From Siphonodentalium dalli (lineage: Eukaryota > Mollusca > Scaphopoda > Gadilida > Siphonodentaliidae): a stretch of DNA of 64,000 bases. Numbering within the stretch: position 1 is the stretch's first letter; every line of letters begins with the position of its first letter. Shown one piece after another: positions 57,051 to 64,000 of this stretch. Under the pieces are notes generated by a model. It did no database searches. It was not told the origin of the DNA and worked only from the letters and a program-made list of their open reading frames with translations. The DNA lies in NCBI GenBank assembly GCA_032622095.1, contig CP136063.1:14797814-14861813 (forward strand), written 5' to 3'. Made by a program: the position numbers and the translations under genes.

Positions 57051-60000
57051 CAATCCCTTAAACAGAGTCTTCATCAAACTGTATACTTATATAACCCAAC
57101 CCCTTAAACAGAGTCTTCATCAAACTGTATACTTATATAACCCAATCCCTTAAACAGAGTCTTCATCAAACTGTATACTTATATAACCCAACCCCTTAAA
57201 CAGAGTCTTCTAACATCAAGCTGTATACTTATATAACCCAATCCCTTAAACAGAGTCTTCTAACATCAAACTGTATACTTATATAACCCAACCCCTTAAA
57301 CAGAGTCTTCATCAAACTGTATACTTATATAACCCAATCCCTTAAACAGAGTCTTCTAACATCAAGCTGTATACTTATATAACCCAATCCCTTAAACAGA
57401 GTCTTCATCAAACTGTATACTTATATAACCCAACCCCTTATACAGAGTCTTCATCAAGCTGTATACTTATATAACCCAACCCCTTAAACAGAGTCTTCAT
57501 CAAGCTGTATACTTATATAACCCAATCCCTTAAACAGAGTCTTCTAACATCAAGCTGTATACTTATATAACCCAATCCCTTAAACAGAGTCTTCTAACAT
57601 CAAACTGTATACTTATTTAACCCAATCCCTTAAACAGAGTCTCCTAACATCAAACTGTATACTTATATAACCCAATCCCTTAAACAGAGTCTTCTAACAT
57701 CAAACTGTATACTTATATAACCCAATCCCTTAAACAGAGTCTTCTAACATCAAACTGTATACTTATATAACCCAATCCCTTAAACAGAGTCTTCATCAAA
57801 CTGTATACTTATATAACCCAATCCCTTAAACAGAGTCTTCATCAAACTGTATACTTATATAACCCAATCCCTTAAACAGAGTCTTCATCAAGCTGTATAC
57901 TTATATAACCCAATCCCTTAAACAGAGTCTTCTAACATCAAACTGTATACTTATATAACCCAATCCCTTAAACAGAGTCTTCATCAAGCTGTATACTTAT
58001 ATAACCCAATCCCTTAAACAGAGTCTTCTAACATCAAACTGTATACTTATATAACCCAATCCCTTAAACAGAGTCTTCATCAAACTGTATACTTATATAA
58101 CCCAATCCCTTAAACTGAGTCTTCATCAAACTGTATACTTATATAACCCAATCCCTTAAACAGAGTCTTCTAACATCAAACTGTATACTTATATAACCCA
58201 ATCCCTTAAACAGAGTCTTCTAACATCAAACTGTATACTTATATAACCCAATCCCTTAAACAGAGTCTTCTAACATCAAACTGTATACTTACATAACCCA
58301 ATCCCTTAAACAGAGTCTTCATCAAGCTGTATACTTATATAACCCAATCCCTTAAACAGAGTCTTCTAACATCAAACTGTATACTTATATAACCCAATCC
58401 ATTAAACAGAGTCTTCATCAAACTGTATACTTACATAACCCAATCCCTTAAACAGAGTCTTCATCAAGCTGTATACTTACATAACCCAATCCCTTAAACA
58501 GAGTCTTCATCAAGCTGTATACTTATATAACCCAATCCCTTAAACAGAGTCTTCTAACATCAAACTGTATACTTATATAACCCAATCCATTAAACAGAGT
58601 CTTCATCAAACTGTATACTTACATAACCCAACCCCTTAAACAGAGTCTTCATCAAGCTGTATACTTATATAACCCAATCCCTTAAACAGAGTCTTCATCA
58701 AACTGTATACTTATATAACCCAACCCCTTAAACAGAGTCTTCATCAAACTGTATACTTATATAACCCAATCCCTTAAACTGAGTCTTCATCAAACTGTAT
58801 ACTTATATAACCCAACCCCTTAAACAGAGTCTTCTAACATCAAACTGTATACTTATATAACCCAATCCCTTAAACAGAGTCTTCTAACATCAAACTGTAT
58901 ACTTATATAACCCAATCCCTTAAACAGAGTCTTCATCAAGCTGTATACTTATATAACCCAATCCCTTAAACAGAGTCTTCATCAAACTGTATACTTATAT
59001 AACCCAATCCCTTAAACAGAGTCTTCTAACATCAAACTGTATACTTATATAACCCAATCCCTTAAACAGAGTCTTCATCAAGCTGTATACTTATATAACC
59101 CAATCCCTTAAACAGAGTCTTCATCAAGCTGTATACTTATATAACCCAATCCCTTAAACAGAGTCTTCATCAAACTGTATACTTATATAACCCAACCCCT
59201 TAAACAGAGTCTTCTAACATCAAGCTGTATACTTATTTAACCCAATCCATTAAACAGAGTCTTCATCAAACTGTATACTTATATAACCCAATCCCTTAAA
59301 CAGAGTCTTCATCAAACTGTATACTTATATAACCCAACCCCTTAAACAGAGTCTTCATCAAACTGTATACTTATATAACCCAATCCCTTAAACTGAGTCT
59401 TCATCAAACTGTATACTTATATAACCCAACCCCTTAAACAGAGTCTTCTAACATCAAACTGTATACTTATATAACCCAATCCCTTAAACAGAGTCTTCTA
59501 ACATCAAACTGTATACTTATATAACCCAATCCCTTAAACAGAGTCTTCATCAAGCTGTATACTTATATAACCCAATCCCTTAAACAGAGTCTTCATCAAA
59601 CTGTATACTTATATAACCCAATCCCTTAAACAGAGTCTTCATCAAACTGTATACTTATATAACCCAATCCCTTAAACAGAGTCTTCATCAAGCTGTATAC
59701 TTATATAACCCAATCCCTTAAACAGAGTCTTCTAACATCAAACTGTATACTTATATAACCCAATCCCTTAAACAGAGTCTTCATCAAACTGTATACTTAT
59801 ATAACCCAACCCCTTAAACAGAGTCTTCATCAAACTGTATACTTATATAACCCAATCCCTTAAACTGAGTCTTCATCAAACTGTATACTTATATAACCCA
59901 ACCCCTTAAACAGAGTCTTCTAACATCAAACTGTATACTTATATAACCCAATCCCTTAAACAGAGTCTTCTAACATCAAACTGTATACTTATATAACCCA

Positions 60001-60849
60001 ATCCCTTAAACAGAGTCTTCATCAAGCTGTATACTTATATAACCCAATCCCTTAAACAGAGTCTTCATCAAACTGTATACTTATATAACCCAATCCCTTA
60101 AACAGAGTCTTCATCAAACTGTATACTTATATAACCCAATCCCTTAAACAGAGTCTTCATCAAGCTGTATACTTATATAACCCAATCCCTTAAACAGAGT
60201 CTTCTAACATCAAACTGTATACTTATATAACCCAATCCCTTAAACAGAGTCTTCATCAAGCTGTATACTTATATAACCCAATCCCTTAAACAGAGTCTTC
60301 TAACATCAAACTGTATACTTATATAACCCAATCCCTTAAACAGAGTCTTCATCAAACTGTATACTTATATAACCCAATCCCTTAAACAGAGTCTTCATCA
60401 AGCTGTATACTTATATAACCCAATCCTTTAAACAGAGTCTTCATCAAGCTGTATACTTATATAACCCAATCCCTTAAACAGAGTCTTCTAACATCAAGCT
60501 GTATACTTATATAACCCAATCCATTAAACAGAGTCTTCATCAAACTGTATACTTATATAACCCAATCCCTTAAACAGAGTCTTCATCAAGCTGTATACTT
60601 ATATAACCCAATCCATTAAACAGAGTCTTCTAACATCAAACTGTATACTTATATAACCCAATCCCTTAAACAGAGTCTTCATCAAACTGTATACTTATAT
60701 AACCCAATCCCTTAAACAGAGTCTTCATCAAACTGTATACTTATATAACCCAACCCCTTAAACAGAGTCTTCATCAAGCTGTATACTTATATAACCCAAT
60801 CCCTTAAACAGAGTCTTCATCAAGCTGTATACTTATATAACCCAATTCC
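57051..60849 (+). repeat. Domain with TTAAACTGAG and TTACATAACC variants
   Basis: A change of CAGAG to CTGAG marks short monomers at 58,115, 58,779, 59,393 and 59,865 (spacings 664, 614 and 472 bp). Each of the last three is followed by the same series: CCCC, long A, long A, short G, short A. A second change in the palindrome TTATATAA to TTACATAA is confined to about 58,292, 58,434, 58,480 and 58,622. TTATTTAAC occurs near 57,613 and 59,233. Boundaries are approximate. Confidence 0.82.
60382..60685 (+). repeat. ~300-bp block, copy 1 (partner 62,142-62,445)
   Basis: The series short-G ending TCCT, short-G, long-G ending TCCA, short-A, short-G ending TCCA, long-A recurs at a 1,760-bp offset, for example CAATCCTTTA at 60,421 and 62,181. 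The match ends where A/G states differ near 60,685. The two copies flank the 92-bp dimer family, as if it expanded between duplicated ends. Confidence 0.78.
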
Positions 60850-62190
60850 TTAAACAGAGTCTTCATCAAGCTGTATACTTATATAACCCAATCCTTTAAA
60901 CAGAGTCTTCATCAAGCTGTATACTTATATAACCCAATTCCTTAAACAGAGTCTTCATCAAACTGTATACTTATATAACCCAATCCTTTAAACAGAGTCT
61001 TCATCAAGCTGTATACTTATATAACCCAATTCCTTAAACAGAGTCTTCATCAAACTGTATACTTATATAACCCAATCCTTTAAACAGAGTCTTCATCAAG
61101 CTGTATACTTATATAACCCAATTCCTTAAACAGAGTCTTCATCAAACTGTATACTTATATAACCCAATACCTTAAACAGAGTCTTCATCAAACTGTATAC
61201 TTATATAACCCAATTCCTTAAACAGAGTCTTCATCAAACTGTATACTTATATAACCCAATCCCTTAAACAGAGTCTTCATCAAGCTGTATACTTATATAA
61301 CCCAATTCCTTAAACAGAGTCTTCATCAAGCTGTATACTTATATAACCCAATCCTTTAAACAGAGTCTTCATCAAGCTGTATACTTATATAACCCAATTC
61401 CTTAAACAGAGTCTTCATCAAACTGTATACTTATATAACCCAATTCCTTAAACAGAGTCTTCATCAAGCTGTATACTTATATAACCCAATCCTTTAAACA
61501 GAGTCTTCATCAAGCTGTATACTTATATAACCCAATTCCTTAAACAGAGTCTTCATCAAACTGTATACTTATATAACCCAACCCCTTAAACAGAGTCTTC
61601 ATCAAGCTGTATACTTATATAACCCAATCCTTTAAACAGAGTCTTCATCAAGCTGTATACTTATATAACCCAATCCCTTAAACAGAGTCTTCTAACATCA
61701 AGCTGTATACTTATATAACCCAATCCATTAAACAGAGTCTTCATCAAACTGTATACTTATATAACCCAATCCCTTAAACAGAGTCTTCATCAAACTGTAT
61801 ACTTATATAACCCAATCCTTTAAACAGAGTCTTCATCAAGCTGTATACTTATATAACCCAATTCCTTAAACAGAGTCTTCATCAAACTGTATACTTATAT
61901 AACCCAATCCTTTAAACAGAGTCTTCATCAAGCTGTATACTTATATAACCCAATTCCTTAAACAGAGTCTTCATCAAACTGTATACTTATATAACCCAAT
62001 TCCTTAAACAGAGTCTTCATCAAGCTGTATACTTATATAACCCAATCCTTTAAACAGAGTCTTCATCAAGCTGTATACTTATATAACCCAATTCCTTAAA
62101 CAGAGTCTTCATCAAACTGTATACTTATATAACCCAACCCCTTAAACAGAGTCTTCATCAAGCTGTATACTTATATAACCCAATCCTTTA
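60850..62190 (+). repeat. 92-bp dimer family, TTCC/TCCT endings
   Basis: Nearly all monomers are 46 bp, with endings alternating TTCC and TCCT, so the effective unit is a 92-bp dimer. The alternation is clearest from 60,842 to 61,121, with occasional TACC, TCCC and CCCC monomers. Much of 61,306-61,780 recurs at a 556-bp offset (12 monomers, 1 long), for example CCCC at 61,581 and 62,137. TTCC and TCCT are rare in the first 60 kb. Confidence 0.88.
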
Positions 62191-62445
62191 AACAGAGTCT
62201 TCATCAAGCTGTATACTTATATAACCCAATCCCTTAAACAGAGTCTTCTAACATCAAGCTGTATACTTATATAACCCAATCCATTAAACAGAGTCTTCAT
62301 CAAACTGTATACTTATATAACCCAATCCCTTAAACAGAGTCTTCATCAAGCTGTATACTTATATAACCCAATCCATTAAACAGAGTCTTCTAACATCAAA
62401 CTGTATACTTATATAACCCAATCCCTTAAACAGAGTCTTCATCAA
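62142..62445 (+). repeat. ~300-bp block, copy 2 (partner 60,382-60,685)
   Basis: Same monomer order as 60,382-60,685. It lies at the right end of the 92-bp dimer family, while its partner lies at the left end. Confidence 0.78.
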
Positions 62446-64000
62446 GCTGTATACTTATATAACCCAATCCCTTAAACAGAGTCTTCATCAAGCTGTATAC
62501 TTATATAACCCAATCCCTTAAACAGAGTCTTCTAACATCAAACTGTATACTTATATAACCCAATCCCTTAAACAGAGTCTTCTAACATCAAACTGTATAC
62601 TTATATAACCCAATCCCTTAAACAGAGTCTTCTAACATCAAGCTGTATACTTATATAACCCAATCCCTTAAACAGAGTCTTCTAACATCAAGCTGTATAC
62701 TTATATAACCCAATCCCTTAAACAGAGTCTTCATCAAACTGTATACTTATATAACCCAATCCCTTAAACAGAGTCTTCATCAAGCTGTATACTTATATAA
62801 CCCAATCCCTTAAACAGAGTCTTCATCAAGCTGTATACTTATATAACCCAATCCCTTAAACAGAGTCTTCATCAAGCTGTATACTTATATAACCCAATCC
62901 ATTAAACAGAGTCTTCATCAAACTGTATACTTATATAACCCAATCCATTAAACAGAGTCTTCTAACATCAAGCTGTATACTTATATAACCCAATCCCTTA
63001 AACAGAGTCTTCATCAAACTGTATACTTATATAACCCAATCCCTTAAACAGAGTCTTCTAACATCAAGCTGTATACTTATATAACCCAATCCATTAAACA
63101 GAGTCTTCTAACATCAAACTGTATACTTATATAACCCAATCCCTTAAACAGAGTCTTCATCAAACTGTATACTTATATAACCCAATCCATTAAACAGAGT
63201 CTTCATCAAACTGTATACTTATATAACCCAATCCCTTAAACAGAGTCTTCTAACATCAAGCTGTATACTTATATAACCCAATCCCTTAAACAGAGTCTTC
63301 TAACATCAAGCTGTATACTTATATAACCGAATCCCTTAAACAGAGTCTTCATCAAACTGTATACTTATATAATCCAACCCCTTAAACAGAGTCTTCTAAC
63401 ATCAAGCTGTATACTTATATAACCGAATCCCTTAAACAGAGTCTTCATCAAACTGTATACTTATATAACCCAATCCCTTAAACAGAGTCTTCTAACATCA
63501 AGCTGTATACTTATATAACCCAATCCATTAAACAGAGTCTTCTAACATCAAGCTGTATACTTATATAACCCAATACCTTAAACAGAGTCTTCATCAAACT
63601 GTATACTTATATAACCCAATCCATTAAACAGAGTCTTCTAACATCAAGCTGTATACTTATATAACCCAATACCTTAAACAGAGTCTTCATCAAACTGTAT
63701 ACTTATATAACCCAACCCCTTAAACAGAGTCTTCATCAAGCTGTATACTTATATAACCCAATCCCTTAAACAGAGTCTTCTAACATCAAGCTGTATACTT
63801 ATATAACCGAATCCCTTAAACAGAGTCTTCATCAAACTGTATACTTATATAATCCAACCCCTTAAACAGAGTCTTCATCAAGCTGTATACTTATATAACC
63901 GAATCCCTTAAACAGAGTCTTCATCAAACTGTATACTTATATAATCCAACCCTTTAAACAGAGTCTTCATCAAGCTGTATACTTATATAACCCAATCCCT
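62446..64000 (+). repeat. Terminal domain with ACCGAA and AATCCAA variants
   Basis: Mixed monomers to about 63,300, then a linked pair of variants: a G-monomer reading ATAACCGAATCCC followed by an A-monomer reading ATAATCCAACCC. The G of ACCGAA is at 63,329, 63,425, 63,809 and 63,901; AATCCAACC is at 63,371, 63,851 and about 63,943. The pair recurs with offsets of 480 and 476 bp, so it is an emerging dimeric unit. ACCGAA adds a CpG to a nearly CpG-free array. The last monomer is cut by the window edge. Confidence 0.85.

Larger units (their letters stand above)
1..64000 (+). repeat. 46/50-bp satellite array, whole window
   Basis: The window is one head-to-tail tandem array. In the 46-bp form, positions 1-15 read TTAAACAGAGTCTTC, 16-23 ATCAARCT, 24-29 the palindrome GTATAC, 30-37 the palindrome TTATATAA, 38-42 CCCAA, and 43-46 are variable (usually TCCC). 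The 50-bp form adds TAAC after position 15. The 46-bp TCCC form has 17 A, 14 T, 12 C and 3 G, so the + strand is C-rich over G. No inverted monomer and no foreign insertion was seen, and the array crosses both edges. Such arrays are typical of eukaryotic centromeric, pericentromeric or subtelomeric heterochromatin; which applies here cannot be told from the window. I do not recognise the family. All three frames on both strands are closed every few monomers, so the array is non-coding. Confidence 0.98.

Noticed and set aside
1-64000. A CRISPR array with 46-50 bp periodicity
   Set aside because: There are no unique spacers. The whole period is repeated with only a few point variants, and no leader or cas gene is present.
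1-64000. Coding tandem repeats (a repetitive protein)
   Set aside because: Neither 46 nor 50 is a multiple of three. On the + strand each 50-bp monomer has TAA in all three frames, and three consecutive 46-bp monomers do the same. On the minus strand each short monomer has stops in all three frames. The longest opening is a few tens of codons.
1-64000. Minus-strand 20-codon reading frame starting at ATGAAGACTCTG in paired short monomers
   Set aside because: It follows automatically from the repeat phase, is broken by every long monomer, and has no sign of selection or of a translation context.
1-64000. Degenerate telomere repeat (ACCCAATCCCTTAAAC resembles CCCTAAA-type repeats)
   Set aside because: The likeness covers only about 15 bases per monomer, needs gaps, and no true tandem telomere repeat occurs in the window. 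A subtelomeric place remains possible on other grounds.
1-64000. CENP-B box
   Set aside because: The canonical box needs TTCG and CGGG cores. The consensus has no CG dinucleotide, and I saw no variant that supplies both.
1-64000. Iteron-type plasmid or phage replication origin
   Set aside because: Iteron arrays are short and lie beside a replication gene. Over 64 kb of repeats with no gene does not fit.
1-64000. Annotating each TATATAA as a promoter
   Set aside because: The motif recurs about 1,330 times in AT-rich satellite DNA with no downstream gene, so it is listed as an observation only.

Overview
The whole 64,000-base window is one uninterrupted satellite DNA array. I see no protein-coding gene, RNA gene, transposon or single-copy DNA anywhere in it. 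Every monomer lies in the same orientation, and the array runs off both ends of the window. The monomer comes in two lengths, 46 and 50 bp, which differ by one 4-bp block (TAAC after monomer position 15). The 46- and 50-bp lengths bound the copy number between 1,280 and 1,391, so about 1,330 monomers. The consensus is AT-rich (about 32-33% GC), almost free of CpG, and strongly C-over-G biased on the + strand. This points to a eukaryotic chromosome: a centromeric, pericentromeric or subtelomeric heterochromatin block from a long-read assembly. I do not recognise the satellite family and cannot name the species.

Few positions vary, and they vary in combination, so each monomer carries a small barcode: TAAC present or absent, A or G at position 21 (CAAACTG/CAAGCTG), the last four bases (TCCC, TACC, TCCA, CCCC, CCCA, TCCT, TTCC, TCTC or ACCC), and rare substitutions. 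These barcodes show nested higher-order repeats. Layout: 1-1,310 short-monomer rich with TACC/TCCA endings; 1,311-5,140 long-monomer rich with a 150-bp three-monomer repeat; 5,141-10,114 mixed, with a 680-bp offset duplication and a 146-bp three-monomer repeat; 10,115-12,992 short-rich, including a ~1-kb block shared with 239-1,258; 12,993-16,464 mixed; 16,465-22,876 a tandem duplication of a 3,206-bp block made almost only of 46-bp monomers; 22,877-28,250 CCCC/CCCA endings and a 246-bp five-monomer repeat; 28,250-34,050 a 2,968-bp duplication; 34,100-40,250 a 196-bp four-monomer repeat nested in 1,552-bp blocks; 40,250-43,660 long-rich; 43,660-52,880 a 4.61-kb tandem duplication whose halves each contain two copies of a 1,928-bp, 40-monomer repeat; 53,300-60,850 mixed; 60,850-62,190 a 92-bp dimer family; 62,190-64,000 a family with ACCGAA and AATCCAA variants.

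The pattern fits local unequal exchange or amplification acting at many scales, with each domain homogenised separately. Several local clusters of 1-bp indels, above all at 49,450-50,065 where a clean duplicate lies 4.6 kb upstream, look more like consensus errors than biology. The most interesting content is the array architecture itself: a two-length monomer that builds higher-order units near nucleosome size (146, 150, 196 bp) and much larger nested blocks. Duplication boundaries were read by eye and are good to about one monomer unless a diagnostic base is quoted.
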